Positions 1 to 9,742 of a DNA stretch of 64,000 nt are shown one piece after another (position 1 is the stretch's first letter; every line of letters starts with the position of its first letter). The stretch lies in the NCBI GenBank assembly GCA_003725745.1, contig RHDP01000001.1:6613501-6677500 (forward strand), in the 5' to 3' direction. The notes beneath the pieces are model-generated. The model saw only the letters and a list, made by a program, of their open reading frames with translations. It was not told the origin of the DNA and made no database searches. The DNA is from Streptomyces sp. I6. GTDB taxonomy: Bacteria; Actinomycetota; Actinomycetes; Streptomycetales; Streptomycetaceae. The position numbers were made by a program, and so were the translations under genes.

Positions 1-862
1 GCGCCTTGTCCCTCAGATCGTCGTCGGCCGACCAGATGTCGTCGAAGAAGATGTTCGGCGACTTGCCGCCCAGCTCCAGGGTGACGGGCTTGATGTTCTC
101 CGCGGCGTACTGCATGATCAGCCGCCCCGTCGTGGTCTCGCCGGTGAACGCGACCTTCGCCACCCGGGGGCTCGACGCGAGGGGCTTGCCCGCCTCCGCG
201 CCGAAGCCGTTGACGATGTTCACGACTCCCGGCGGCAGCAGGTCGGCGACGAGGCTCATCCAGTAGTGGACCGACGCGGGCGTCTGCTCGGCGGGTTTGA
301 GTACCACCGCGTTGCCGGCGGCCAGGGCCGGGGCGAGCTTCCAGACGGCCATCAGGATGGGGAAGTTCCACGGGATGATCTGCGCGACCACGCCGAGCGG
401 CTCGTGGAAGTGGTAGGCCACCGTGTCGTCGTCGATCTCGCTGAGCGATCCCTCCTGGGCGCGCAGCACACCGGCGAAGTACCGGAAGTGGTCGATGGCC
501 AGCGGGATGTCGGCCGCCAGCGTCTCCCGGACCGGCTTGCCGTTCTCCCAGGTCTCCGCGACCGCGAGTTCCTCCAGATGCGCCTCCATCCGGTCGGCGA
601 TCCTCAGCAGCACGTTGGCCCTGGCGTCCGGGGCGGTGCGGCCCCAGCCGGGGGCCGCCGCGTGCGCGGCGTCCAGGGCCCGCTCGACGTCCTCGGCCGT
701 GCCGCGGGCGATCTCGGTGAACGCCTTCCCGTTGACGGGGCTCGGGTTCTCGAAGTACATGCCGCGGGCGGGCGGTACGAACTCGCCGCCGATCCAGTGG
801 TCGTAGCGGGACTCGTACGTGACGATCGCACCCTCGGTGCCGGGCGCGGCGTAGCGGGTCAT
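1..862 (-). CDS. Aldehyde dehydrogenase, NAD(P)-dependent (partial, C-terminus off the left edge)
   Basis: Oxidises aldehydes to carboxylic acids with NAD(P)+. The first 287 residues are in the window. The ATG at 862 is followed by the family N-terminus. The Rossmann-type coenzyme site is seen as PWNFP (164-168) with a Lys near 189 (VLKPAEQTP), the FTGETTTG turn is at 239-246, and the general-base Glu lies in LELGGKSPN (about 263). The catalytic Cys, expected near residue 300, lies beyond the edge. The sequence resembles the acetaldehyde/aliphatic ExaC/AldA-like class of about 506 residues. A GAF-type regulator on the same strand (3176-4453) is of the kind often found near such genes in Streptomyces. 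The reading frame is clean here. The family call is firm; the substrate is not determined. Confidence 0.93.
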   Translation of the reverse strand, partial: MTRYAAPGTEGAIVTYESRYDHWIGGEFVPPARGMYFENPSPVNGKAFTEIARGTAEDVERALDAAHAAAPGWGRTAPDARANVLLRIADRMEAHLEELAVAETWENGKPVRETLAADIPLAIDHFRYFAGVLRAQEGSLSEIDDDTVAYHFHEPLGVVAQIIPWNFPILMAVWKLAPALAAGNAVVLKPAEQTPASVHYWMSLVADLLPPGVVNIVNGFGAEAGKPLASSPRVAKVAFTGETTTGRLIMQYAAENIKPVTLELGGKSPNIFFDDIWSADDDLRDKA

Positions 863-1001
863 CTCGGAGGCCTCCCGGGCTCACCGCCGTCCTCCGTCGG
901 ACGGCGTTTCGACGCCGAACCTAGGGAGGCGGACGTTGCAGCTCCGTTGCACCCGGCGGTCCGGTCGCAGCGTGGTGCGCGCAACGCGGTACCGGTGCGA
1001 C

Positions 1002-1058
1002 GCGGGCCGGAGGGCGGTGCGGGCCGGAGGGGGGTGCGGGCCGGAGGGCGGTGCGGGC
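1002..1058. repeat. 17-bp tandem repeat, about 3 copies, upstream of the aldehyde dehydrogenase
   Basis: The unit GCGGGCCGGAGGGCGGT starts at 1002, 1019 and 1036, with a partial fourth copy at 1053. It lies in the 263-bp gap between the dehydrogenase start and the end of the vanW-type gene. Just left of it, a repeated TTGCA separated by 6 bases (about 934-951) could be part of a promoter or operator, but that is only a suggestion. Confidence 0.7.
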
Positions 1059-1125
1059 TCCGTGCCGCCTGACGGCGGGTACCGGCCCGGCGCGACCGTG
1101 TCCCCGGCGGGCCGCCGCCTGCGCG

Positions 1126-2912
1126 TCAGCGCGGCTCGGCGGCGCCGGCGTCCTCGGCGGCGGGCTCCGGTTCACCTCGGCCCTCGCCCGGGGCCGCCTT
1201 CTCCGGGGTGCAGACGACCTCGTCGCGCGGTGTGTAGTGGGTCGTGAAGTCCTCCCGGCCGACCTCGCGGCCGTCCTTGACGAAGTGGCGTCCGACGGTG
1301 ACGTCGAAGCCCTCGAGCGGTGTCTGGGGCTCGCACTCCGCTCCGCTGCCCTTGCGGGTGCCCGGCTCCCTGACGTCGGTGCGCGGTCCCTTGGTCGCGC
1401 GTACCTCGTCGTACTTCTTCGTGCCGAGGAAGGAGATGGTGACCGAGGTGTCCGTGGACTCGGCCTTCACGTAGACGGCGTTGCCGGAGTCGTTGAGCCA
1501 GCGCAGGTCGAGGGTGCCCCAGGCCACCGTGGCCTCGCGGCCCTCCGGGTAGCGCTCGATGTAGAACGAGTGGGCTCCGTACTCCACCGGCTTGACTCCC
1601 GCGAAGAACACGGCGTTGAACATCGTGGTCGCGACGGCCGAGACACCCCCGCCGGGGACTTCACATACTGGCCGTTATTGATCATGATGCCGTCGACGAA
1701 GCCGTTCGCCTTGGTGCGCTCACCGACCGTCCGGTCGAAGCTCCACTCCTTGCCCGGCAGGACGACGGAGCCGTCGATGCGTTCCACGGCGCGGGCGATG
1801 TTGGTGACCCGGTAGGGGGCCGAGGGGAAGTCGACGGTGAACGAGGAGACCTTCTCCTTGATTCCGAGGCGCCGGGCGGTCTCGCCGGTGAACTGCGGCT
1901 GGACGGCCTTCGCCGGGATCTCGCCGGTGCGGGCCGCGCCCTCGCGGGTCAGCAGGGGGAGTACGGCCTTGCCGAAGTCCCGCTCCTCGACCTGGTGGCC
2001 GGCGCGGGCCTGCCGGGTCACGACGACCCGGTCGCCGTCGAGCCCGAGTACGGCATCGCGCGGGCCCTGCGCGGCCTCGCGTATCTGGGCGGATACCCCG
2101 GGGTCGTTGAGCAGCCCCTCGGCGTCGAGCGACGGCGTGAGCCGTCCGCCGTCTCCCGGCGTCATGGCCAGGTGGCGGCCGAGAACCGAGGGGCCGATGG
2201 TCACGGCCCTGCCGTCGAGGGTGAGCGTGACGGGGCCGGACATCGCGGGCAGGGCGAAGTCGTTCATGGCCCGCTCGGTCTCGGCCCGGTCGGTGCGCGG
2301 AGCCGTCCGCTTCACCGGCATCACGACCGGCGAGCGGTCCGCGCGCAGGTAGCCGTCCCGGAGGGCGTCCGGAGCGCGCTCCTTCACCAGGGACGTGCCG
2401 GTGACCGGTGCGACGGCCGCCGCCCGGCCGTCCTCGAACGATATGGCGCCGTCGCGCACCTTCCGCTCGGCGGTCACGGCCATGCGTGCGATCGCGGTCC
2501 GGTTCTTCTCCTCGTCGACGCGTATCACCGGCTCGATCTCGCGGTTCTCCGCGCTGAAGAGCCTCCCCACGACGCTGACGGGGTCGAGCGCGTCGCTGAC
2601 GGCGCTGTCCGCGGTCGCCGCCGTGTCGACGGAGAGACCGAGCGCGGCCGGCTCCGCCTTCTCGACCCGGTCCCCGATCCTGAGCGTGAGCGGAGCGGCG
2701 AAGGTCCCCGCGAGCTCCCGGTCCAGGGTCCGCCGGGCCTCCGGCAGACTCATCCCGCCGATGTCGACCCCCCGCACCCTGGTGCCGTCGGGGACGTCCG
2801 CGGCCGCCAGTCCGGCCGCCGCGTACAGACCGCCTGCGGCGAGGACGGCCGCCCCGCCCGCGACGGTCAGAGCGAACCGCCGGTGGCCGGATGCGCCGGT
2901 TCCGCGTGCCAT
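1126..2912 (-). CDS. VanW family protein with peptidoglycan-binding-type repeats (frameshifted)
   Basis: A membrane-anchored envelope protein of about 595 residues. From the ATG at 2912, preceded by GAGGGAGT six bases upstream, there is a short basic N-terminus, one hydrophobic segment (about residues 10-32), then two related extracellular repeats of the YoaR/PG_binding_4 kind, and finally a VanW domain containing NNGQYV and the later TMFNAVFFAGVKPVEY stretch. The frame is lost at about 1642-1656, where one base appears missing in a C/G run between KSP and GGVSAVATT. Restoring one base joins the two halves into a normal VanW domain. The C-terminal tail is acidic and Ala/Pro-rich. VanW domains occur in cell-wall proteins and some glycopeptide-resistance clusters, but no van genes are nearby, so a resistance role is not implied. 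Confidence 0.82.
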
Positions 2913-3175
2913 GGGACTCCCTCGGCGTCGGCCGGGCCGCGACGACGCCCTGGCGGGCCGCCGGTACAGCCCGGTGAACGTTTTCGGAGCCTCCACCATC
3001 CACCAGAACGGGCTAAAAGTAACCTAAATGTGACTGTTTTCACCAACCGGGTGCCCGGTGGTCCGGTCCGCCGGCGGCGTCCGGAAATCGCAGGTCAGGC
3101 CGCGGATGCACAGAGGTCCTGCCGCCCGAGGCGCCTTCGCCCCGGCGATGCCCGGTCCGGGCCGCGGTCCCGCCT

Positions 3176-4453
3176 CTACTCCCCGCCGAGCCTGGAGGCT
3201 CCCTCCGCGAGCTCCCGGTCCAGAGCCCGGGCCCTGGCCTGCGCCGCGGGGCGGCGGTGCTCGGGGAGGGCGGCGGCCAGGGCCCGCCATACGGCGAGGT
3301 CGTCCTCGCCCCACCGGCTGTACGCCCAGTCCGCCAGCAGACCCGGGTCGCCGCGGGCGATCAGGGCGGTGCGCAGCTGGTCCCGCAGCCGCTCGCGCAG
3401 CCGCACCACGCCGGGCGCCCGGGAAGCGGGCAGCAGCGGCCCGGTGTACCCGCCGAGCGCCGCGGCGAGCCCACCCGAGGCGAGCCGGCGGCCCACGGTG
3501 CCGAAGTCGGCGTCGACGGCGACACCCAGCCGGTACGGACGGGACCTCAGCAGCCGGGGGCCGAGCAGTGCGCGCAGCCGGGACAGCTCGGCGCGCAGCG
3601 TCACCGGGGTGATGCGCTCGTCCTCGTACAGCTCCAGCAGCAGCTCGTCACCGCTCAGCCCCTCGGGGCGGTGGGCGAGCATCACGACGATCTCGCTGTG
3701 CCGCCGGCTCAGCCGCACCCTGCGGCCCTCCAGGACCAGCAGCGCCTCGTCCCGGCCCAGGGCCGTCAGCTGCGCCGCGCCGCCCCGGGGCTGGGGCGCC
3801 AGCAGTGCCAGCTGCGACTCGGCGGCCCGCGCCACCGCACCGACGAACGCCAGACTGTGGGGATGAGCCAGCCCGTTCCCGCCGGTGATGTCGACCGCGC
3901 CCAGCAGCCGGCCGCTGTGCGGGTCGTGGACCGGGGCCGCGGCGCACGTCCAGTCCTGCACCGGGCGCTGGAAGTGCTCCGCCGCGAACACCTGCACCGG
4001 ACGGTCGACCGTGAGCGCCGTGCCCGGTGCGTTCGTCCCCGCCACCGCCTCGGCCCAGCGCGCCCCCTCCACGAAGTTCATCCGCCCCGCTCGCCGCCGC
4101 GCCGCGGGGTGGCCCTCGACCCACAGCAGCCGTGCCTGGGCGTCGCACACCGCGACCAGGTGCTCGCCGTCGACGGCGTACGCGCCCATCAGCTCCCGGA
4201 TCAGGGGCATCACCCGGGACAGCGGGTGCCCGTCCCGGTGCACCGCCAGTTCGTCGTCATGGAGTTCCACACTCGCCCGGCCCTCCGGGGCGACCCTGGC
4301 CCGCGCGGACCGCCGCCACGACTCGGCCACCAGGGGCCGTACTCCCGCCTCCACCCGGCCCGCCGCGGTGAACTGCTCGTACGCCCGGCGCAGCGCACCG
4401 GCACGCCGCCCGGCGTCGCCATCGGGCTCCAGCGCCACCCATGGGTCCGTCAA
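3176..4453 (-). CDS. GAF domain-containing transcriptional regulator
   Basis: A 425-residue cytoplasmic regulator. The N-terminal part (about 90-250) is the GAF sensory region seen in AcoR-type activators (RRAGRMNFVEGARWAE, EAVAGTNAPGTAL, AAPVHDPHSGRLLG). The C-terminal part (about 270-345) is a winged-helix-like segment (RRHSEIVVMLAHRPEGLSGD, ITPVTLRAELSRLRALLG). There is no sigma54 ATPase domain, unlike classical AcoR. I chose the TTG at 4453, reading LTDPWVALEPDGD, because a GGGAGG lies just upstream and family members begin at this point; the open frame continues upstream in low-complexity Arg/Pro/Gly. Homologues are often near aldehyde or alcohol dehydrogenase genes, which fits the dehydrogenase at the left edge. 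The regulatory target is inferred. Confidence 0.85.
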   Translation of the reverse strand: MTDPWVALEPDGDAGRRAGALRRAYEQFTAAGRVEAGVRPLVAESWRRSARARVAPEGRASVELHDDELAVHRDGHPLSRVMPLIRELMGAYAVDGEHLVAVCDAQARLLWVEGHPAARRRAGRMNFVEGARWAEAVAGTNAPGTALTVDRPVQVFAAEHFQRPVQDWTCAAAPVHDPHSGRLLGAVDITGGNGLAHPHSLAFVGAVARAAESQLALLAPQPRGGAAQLTALGRDEALLVLEGRRVRLSRRHSEIVVMLAHRPEGLSGDELLLELYEDERITPVTLRAELSRLRALLGPRLLRSRPYRLGVAVDADFGTVGRRLASGGLAAALGGYTGPLLPASRAPGVVRLRERLRDQLRTALIARGDPGLLADWAYSRWGEDDLAVWRALAAALPEHRRPAAQARARALDRELAEGASRLGGE

Positions 4454-4738
4454 CTCGGCCTCCCGGTCCCCGGTCCGCGTCCGTGCCCATCGTCGTGCGG
4501 CCCGGCGCCCCCGACAAGGGGCGCGCACCGGCGCGCGGGCCCACACCGCCCCCGCCGTGCGCCGGCCGTCCCCTTCGCGCGCGGTACGGCCGGCGGGTGG
4601 CGGGGCGGGGAGGTGGAGGGGACCCGTGTGGCCGTGCGGCCGTCGAGGACGCCGCGGGCACATGAGGGAACCGAAGGGCACGCGGACGCGTTGTCACAGC
4701 AGTGAGCGGCGCCCCGGGGCCGCGAAGGAGGCTGCGAA

Positions 4739-4924
4739 ATGTCGACAGGTACGAAGATCGCCATCGGGGGAGTGGCCGTCGGCCTTCTCCTGATCCCGCT
4801 GATCGGATTCTGGATGTCGCTGCTGGTGATCGTCGGAGTACCCGCCGTGGCCTACTTCGCCCTCGACCCGTCGCAGCGCCGCCGGCTTCGCCGGATCAAC
4901 AACCGCAAGCAGATCGGGCGCTGA
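4739..4924 (+). CDS. Small membrane protein (61 aa), function unknown
   Basis: A consensus AAGGAGG lies seven bases before the ATG. Residues 6-41 are two closely spaced hydrophobic stretches (IAIGGVAVGLLLIPLIGFW and SLLVIVGVPAVAYFAL), and the tail is strongly basic (RRRLRRINNRKQIGR). It should be an inner-membrane hairpin or double-pass protein with a cytoplasmic basic end. It is divergent from the GAF regulator and convergent with the esterase downstream. Small proteins like this are common in Streptomyces, and I know no function for it. Confidence 0.75.
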   Translation: MSTGTKIAIGGVAVGLLLIPLIGFWMSLLVIVGVPAVAYFALDPSQRRRLRRINNRKQIGR

Positions 4925-5027
4925 ACCGTCGGGCCTTCCGCCCGCTGCCCGCCTCGCCGGCCCCCGCTGCCCCGTCGGGCCGCTGCCCCGTCGGACTGCT
5001 GTCTTGCCGGCGCAGCAGCCCGAGTGG

Positions 5028-6411
5028 TCAGCTCAGCGCGCAGGAGTTCACCACATCGCCGCCCGCGGGCCGCGGGATCCTCCGGTCCGCGGGCGGTGCC
5101 GTGCCGTTCTCCACCCATGCGGTCAGCGCGGCGAACGCCGACCGGTAGCACGGCAGGATCGGGCGCAGCCGGTCCGGATGCGCGTCGTACAGGGCGTCCG
5201 TGTGGGTGCCCGCCTCGACCGTGTAGTAGCGGTGCAGCTGCGCGCGCCCCCGGTCGCCGATCATCCCCGCGTACACGTCGGAGTCCCGCCGGATCGGCAG
5301 CAGGGTGTCGAGATCGCCGTGCAGCGTGATCATGGGCCTGCCGATCCTGCCCGTGAGCGCCACCTTCGCCAGCGCCTTCCGCACCGACGCGGGGCGGGAC
5401 GCGAGGTCGTAGACGGCGTCGGAGGGGCAGGCCGAGAAGATCTCCTCCGGGGTGGAGCCGGCCGAGGCGCCCGGGCAGTTCCGGTCGTACCCGGGGTCGA
5501 ACTCGGCGCGGAAGATCTTCTGCGTCACCCCCCAGTACACCTTCTCGTGGTAAGGCCAGAGGAACTCCGAGCCCGGTGCGAAGCCGGCCGCCAGCAGATC
5601 CTCGTCACCGGCCTGGCCGAGGCTGCGGGCCACCGTGACCGGCAGGTCCGCCAGGAGGTTCGGACCGCGTGCGGTCCACAGGGCGCCCTCCCAGTCCACG
5701 CCCCCGTCGTAGAGGCCCGGGCGGTTCTCCAGCTGCCAGCGTGTGAGGTAGCCGCCGTTGGAGATACCGGTCATGTACGTGCGGTCCGGCGCGTGGCCGT
5801 AGCGCTGCCGGGCGACGCTCTTCGCCGCCAGGGTCAGCTCGGTCACCCGCCGGTTCCATTCGGCGACGGCGTCCCCGGGCGAGCGGCCGTCGGTGAAGAA
5901 GTCGGGTCCGTTGTTGCCCTTGTCGGTGGCGGCGTACGCGTACCCCCCGGCCAGTACGTGATCGGAGATCAGGGCGTCGGTGGCGTACTGACGGCGGGTC
6001 CCCGGGGCGCCCGTGACCACCAGCCCCCGTTCCACCGGTCGGGCAGCCTGATGACGAACTGGGCGTCGTGGTTCCAGCCGTGGGTCCGGTTGAGGCGGGA
6101 GCCGTCGGGGAAGTAGCCGTCGATCTGGACGCCCGGCACCCCGAGGGGTTGCGCGTGCCGGCCGCCGCGAGTCCCGCCTGGTCCGCCATGTCGGTGTACG
6201 GGGTTCCGGCCAGCCCGGCCGTCGTCAGATCTCCCAGGCAGACGGACCGCTGGTGTGCGGCGCCGGGCACGTCGAGCCGGTCCGGCCGGGCGCAGTGGCC
6301 GGACGACGCCCCTGCCCGCGCCGGGCCGGCGCCCGCGAAGGACGCCGAGGTGAGTGCCAGGAGCAACGCGGCGAGTACCGGTGCTCTCCGGGGTGTACGG
6401 GACAGACGCAT
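5028..6411 (-). CDS. Secreted alpha/beta hydrolase of the tannase/PHB-oligomer hydrolase type (frameshifted)
   Basis: An exported esterase of about 460 residues. The ATG at 6411 has GGAGG upstream and encodes a signal peptide (RTPRRAPVLAALLLALTSAS). The catalytic triad is visible: nucleophile Ser in GISNGG, Asp in LHGDLDTLLP and His in EAGTHTDAL. YAYAATDKGNNGPDFFTDGR is typical of 3-hydroxybutyrate-oligomer hydrolases and tannase/feruloyl-esterase relatives. Two breaks, near 6140-6150 and in the C run at 6024-6028, each need one extra base to restore continuity. After that the chain runs from the signal peptide through QIDGYFPDGSRLNRTHGWNH and RLPDRWNGG into the catalytic part. The natural substrate (PHB oligomers or aromatic esters) cannot be told from sequence. 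Confidence 0.8.
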
Positions 6412-6598
6412 GGCGGGCGGCCTCCGAGTGAACGGCGAACGGGTGGGTGCGCCGCCTCAGCGTGCTGGGGCCGATACCGCCCGGCCATGGGCGCGGCCCA
6501 CACCTCGGGCACTTCGGCCATGTGGGAGGTGAGGGTATGGCGGACACTCGCGCGGAACCTCTCCGGCCGGGTCCGCCCGCGCTCGTCCTGCGTGTGCC

Positions 6599-6750
6599 GG
6601 TGTACGCCGCAGGGTGCCGGCGGGGTGCAGACGTACGCCGCAGGGTGCCGGCGGGGTGCAGACGTACGGAGCAGGGTGCCGGCGGGGTGCAGACGTACGG
6701 ATCAGGGTGTCGGCGGGGTGCAGACGTACGGAGCAGGGTGCCGGTGTACG
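6599..6750. repeat. 31-bp tandem repeat (minisatellite), nearly 5 copies
   Basis: CAGGGTG recurs at 6610, 6641, 6672, 6703 and 6734, exactly 31 bases apart, with GCCGGCGGGGTGCAGACGTACG inside each unit apart from single-base changes. The array fills the 345-bp gap between the start of the secreted hydrolase and the end of the next gene. The period is not a multiple of three, so the array is not coding. There are no unique spacers between units, which rules out a CRISPR array. Confidence 0.88.
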
Positions 6751-6756
6751 CCGACC

Positions 6757-7557
6757 TCAGGAAGGCCGCACCGCCAGCCTGTCCAGCGCCTCCAGCAGTC
6801 CCGGCAGCTCCGGTCCGCGTCCCACCGGCAGGACCTCCCCGGGCTCCTCGTCAAGCAGCACGAGGGCGATGTCGTCGGTCCTGGCCACCAGGGACCACCC
6901 CGGCCCGTCCGCCCTCAGCATCCGCGCACCGTCGGACGCGAAGCTCGACCTGACCCGTCCGAGCGGCGGCGCGTCGTCCACATAGCCGTGGAGTTCCTTG
7001 AGCACCCGGCGCACCCCTTCGTGCGGCGCCGCGCGTTCCTCCTGCGGGGCGTCCGGCTGCGCGAACGTGATCTGCTCGTCCACCTGCTCACGCCACACGG
7101 CCCACTGCAGGGCGACCTCGTCCGCGCCGAGCCGGCGCTGTGCGGGACCCCACTCGCTGGTGTCGGGCGGGGCCAGCGGCGGCCCGCCCGCCTCCTCCTC
7201 GTCAGGGTCGTGGGGCGCGGGTACACCCGGCGCGGCCGTCGCCACGGCAAGCGGCCAGCCCGGCAGTGCGGCGACCACCGAACGGTCACTGGGCGACAGG
7301 TCGTACTCCATCCCGCAGTCCCACGACGCGATGGCCACGGCCACCAGGGACACGTCGTCGATCACCACCGTCCAGCGGGCTCCGGCACTGTCCTGCCCGA
7401 GGACCAGCCCGTAGCCGTCGCCGTAGGGCGCGAGCCCCAGTGCCGCGCACGCCGCGGGGTAGTCGTCGCCGAGCACGCTGGGGAACCGCGCCGGTGTGAG
7501 CAGCTGCGCGGTCAGCACAAAGAGCGCGTCGTCGGCCGCTTCGTCCGTCCCGGCCAC
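6757..7557 (-). CDS. Hypothetical protein (266 aa)
   Basis: An acidic, soluble protein with no signal peptide or membrane segment. It has two alternating alpha/beta portions, residues 1-110 (LGLAPYGDGYGLVLGQD, WTVVIDDVSLVAVAIASWDC) and 155-266 (EVALQWAVWREQVDEQ, GWSLVARTDDIALVLLDEEP), separated by a Pro/Glu-rich linker. Both halves contain a strand pattern ending in VALVLLDE or SLVAVAIAS, which may be an internal duplication. It looks like a conserved streptomycete protein, but I do not recognise a family. Its stop codon lies directly beside the 31-bp tandem array. Confidence 0.7.
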   Translation of the reverse strand: MAGTDEAADDALFVLTAQLLTPARFPSVLGDDYPAACAALGLAPYGDGYGLVLGQDSAGARWTVVIDDVSLVAVAIASWDCGMEYDLSPSDRSVVAALPGWPLAVATAAPGVPAPHDPDEEEAGGPPLAPPDTSEWGPAQRRLGADEVALQWAVWREQVDEQITFAQPDAPQEERAAPHEGVRRVLKELHGYVDDAPPLGRVRSSFASDGARMLRADGPGWSLVARTDDIALVLLDEEPGEVLPVGRGPELPGLLEALDRLAVRPS

Positions 7558-7885
7558 GGCATCCTCCCCCGTCCGATCGTTCGTCGGCGCACCTTAACCA
7601 GTGGGTAACCCCGGCGTCGAGGGTCCGAGGCAGGAAACCGCGCCGGGTTCTGCCGCACCCTGCCCTCGTGGGTGCCGCGGTGAAGGGGCGGGCCGGCGCC
7701 CGTCCTCGTCTCCGTCCTTGCTCCCGTATCCGTCCCCGTCCCCGCTCCTGTTCCCGTTCGCGCCCCCGTCCCTGCGGTCGTGCCCGTCGGCGTGGTCCCG
7801 TCCCGTCACAGCGGCCCGGTCACCGGCGGTGCCGTCGCGGCGGGGCCGACCACGGGCGGCCGCAGCCACCAGGCCGCCCCGTGCG
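7558..7885. other. Intergenic, pyrimidine-rich degenerate repeats
   Basis: This 328-bp gap between two minus-strand genes holds a run of imperfect CGTCC/CCGTTC hexamers around 7700-7770 on the + strand. I see no gene, clear promoter or terminator in it. Confidence 0.5.
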
Positions 7886-8494
7886 TCAGTCCTCCCGCAA
7901 CGCCAGCGCGAGGAAGAGCGACTCCTCGTCGACGTACGAGACCAGCCGCCATCCCGAAGCGGCCAGCAGGGGGCCGAGGTTGGGCTCGGCGCGCAGATCG
8001 CCGGGCGTGAGCCGGCGGCCCTGGCGGTGCGCCAGGGCCGCCCGGCCGATCGGGTGCACCAGGGCGAGACGGCCTTCCGCACACACCACCCGGGCCAGTT
8101 CACGCAGATCCGCGGCCGGATTCGGCAGATGTGCCATCAGCCCCGAGACGAACACCGCGTCCACCGACGCCGTGCGCAGCGGCAGCCGTGCCGCGTCGGC
8201 GAGCAGCAGCGCCGCGTCGCGGCCGCGCCCGGCGCGCACCGCCGCCCGCAGCATCTCGGGAGTCAGGTCGGCGCCGAGGACCGTGCCGTGCGGGCCCACG
8301 GCCTCGCGCAGGAGGGGGAGTGCGCGTCCGGTGCCGCAGCCGGCGTCGAGGACCACACCGCCGGGCCGCGGAGCCAGCGCCGCGACACCCGCGGCGAAGG
8401 CGGGTTCGTCGTCCGGGAACCGCGTGTCCCAGCTCGCGGCGCGGGCGCCGAAGAACTCCTGCACATGTCTGTGGTCGACGATCATGCGCCACAT
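7886..8494 (-). CDS. Class I SAM-dependent methyltransferase
   Basis: A cytoplasmic methyltransferase of 202 residues from ATG 8494 (MWRMIVDH); the ATG at 8485 is an alternative start. The Methyltransf_11 fold is clear: motif I VLDAGCGTGRALPLL (about 50-64), an acidic end of strand beta2 (LGADLTPEML), LADAARLPLRTASVDAVFVS and a post-motif HLPNPAADLRELARVV. The substrate is unknown. Low-quality repeats lie downstream, and the MHYT gene starts divergently upstream, so the 209-bp gap 8495-8703 must hold both promoters. I could not pick convincing promoter boxes there. Confidence 0.88.
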   Translation of the reverse strand: MWRMIVDHRHVQEFFGARAASWDTRFPDDEPAFAAGVAALAPRPGGVVLDAGCGTGRALPLLREAVGPHGTVLGADLTPEMLRAAVRAGRGRDAALLLADAARLPLRTASVDAVFVSGLMAHLPNPAADLRELARVVCAEGRLALVHPIGRAALAHRQGRRLTPGDLRAEPNLGPLLAASGWRLVSYVDEESLFLALALRED

Positions 8495-8703
8495 GATCCC
8501 GCAACCCCCGCCACCCCTGATCACCGCCGGTACTACCGCCGGAAGAACTGTCTGAAGAACCGCCGGAACCATCGCAGGAACAGGCGTGCGGTGCACTCGT
8601 ACGACCTCGGCACGATCGTTCTGAAACATCGGCTGTCATATTCCAGCCGCTTTCGAAATGCGCCCCCGTCCCGCGCCCCGACCAGGACTACCGTCCCTTA
8701 GCC

Positions 8704-9510
8704 ATGGGACACCTGGACCACGCCACATTCGGCTGGCTGACCCCCGTGCTGTCGTACACGATGGCCTGCATCGGCGCCGCCCTCGGGCTGCGCTGCACCG
8801 TGCGGGCGCTCGACGCGACCGGCCGCTCCCGGCGCAACTGGCTCCTCACGGCGGCCTCCGCCATCGGCACCGGCATCTGGACGATGCACTTCGTCGCGAT
8901 GCTCGGCTTCGGCGTCACCGGAACCGACATCCGGTACCACGTCCCGCTCACCCTCCTCAGCCTGATCGTCGCCGTGGCGGTGGTCGGTGCGGGTGTCTTC
9001 GCCGTCGGCCACAGCAGCGGACGCCTGCGCGCCCTGCTGCTGGGCGGGCTCACCACCGGACTGGGCGTCGCCAGCATGCACTACCTCGGCATGGCGGCCC
9101 TCCGGCTGCACGGGGACGTCACCTACGATCCGCTGCTCGTCGCCCTTTCCGTCGTCATCGCCGTGGTCGCCGCGACGGCCGCCCTGTGGGCCGCGCTGAA
9201 CATCAGATCGCCCCGCGCGGTGGCCGTAGCCTCCCTCGTCATGGGCGCGGCGGTCAGCAGCATGCACTACACCGGCATGCTCGCCGTACGGGTGACCGTC
9301 GCGCCCTCGGACGCGGCACTGCCCGGGGCCACGACGATGCAGTTCATCTTCCCGCTCGCCGTCGGCCTGGGGTCGTACCTCTTCCTCACCTCGGCTTTCG
9401 TCGCACTCACCCCGACGGCACGCGAACGGGCCGCCTACGCGTCGGCCGGGCGGGAAACCGAGCCCGAGATCGAGCCCGCCGCGCCCGCACCGGAACCGGC
9501 CACGTCGTAG
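8704..9510 (+). CDS. MHYT domain-containing integral membrane sensor
   Basis: A membrane protein of 268 residues with seven predicted helices and a short acidic cytoplasmic tail (ETEPEIEPAAPAPEPATS). Three MHYT signatures are visible, WTMHFVAML (about 60-68), ASMHYLGM (about 122-129) and SSMHYTGM (about 184-191). The conserved Met and His residues are thought to co-ordinate a metal and allow sensing of a diatomic gas such as O2, CO or NO; that is a family-level proposal. No output domain is fused, unlike CoxC/YkoW-type proteins. It lies 232 bp upstream of cvnA on the same strand, so a functional link to the conservon is plausible but unproven. Confidence 0.92.
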   Translation: MGHLDHATFGWLTPVLSYTMACIGAALGLRCTVRALDATGRSRRNWLLTAASAIGTGIWTMHFVAMLGFGVTGTDIRYHVPLTLLSLIVAVAVVGAGVFAVGHSSGRLRALLLGGLTTGLGVASMHYLGMAALRLHGDVTYDPLLVALSVVIAVVAATAALWAALNIRSPRAVAVASLVMGAAVSSMHYTGMLAVRVTVAPSDAALPGATTMQFIFPLAVGLGSYLFLTSAFVALTPTARERAAYASAGRETEPEIEPAAPAPEPATS

Positions 9511-9742
9511 GCCGCCGCCCCGAGTCGTCCCGGCCGCCGCGGTCGTCCCGGCCCCACCGCCGTCCCCGAGCGGCCCGGCCGCCGTCGTCGTCCCGGTCCC
9601 GGCCCACCGCCGTCCGTGCCGCCGTCGGCGCGTCCCGGGCCCCCGCCCCGGCCCGGACACCGCCCGCCCCGGCCCGGAACCCCGCGCGGCCGCCCCGCCG
9701 TCCCCGCCGCTCCCAACGACCCGCACCCGGAACGAGGAGGCC

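Noticed and set aside
1995-3866. Long + strand frame opposite the VanW and GAF genes
   Set aside because: It is the reverse complement of two convincing genes and has Arg/Pro/Gly-rich composition typical of shadows.
3648-4148. Short minus-strand frame inside the GAF regulator
   Set aside because: Alternative frame of a conserved gene with shadow-like composition.
6599-6750. CRISPR array
   Set aside because: Repeat units are directly adjacent without unique spacers, and no cas gene is present.
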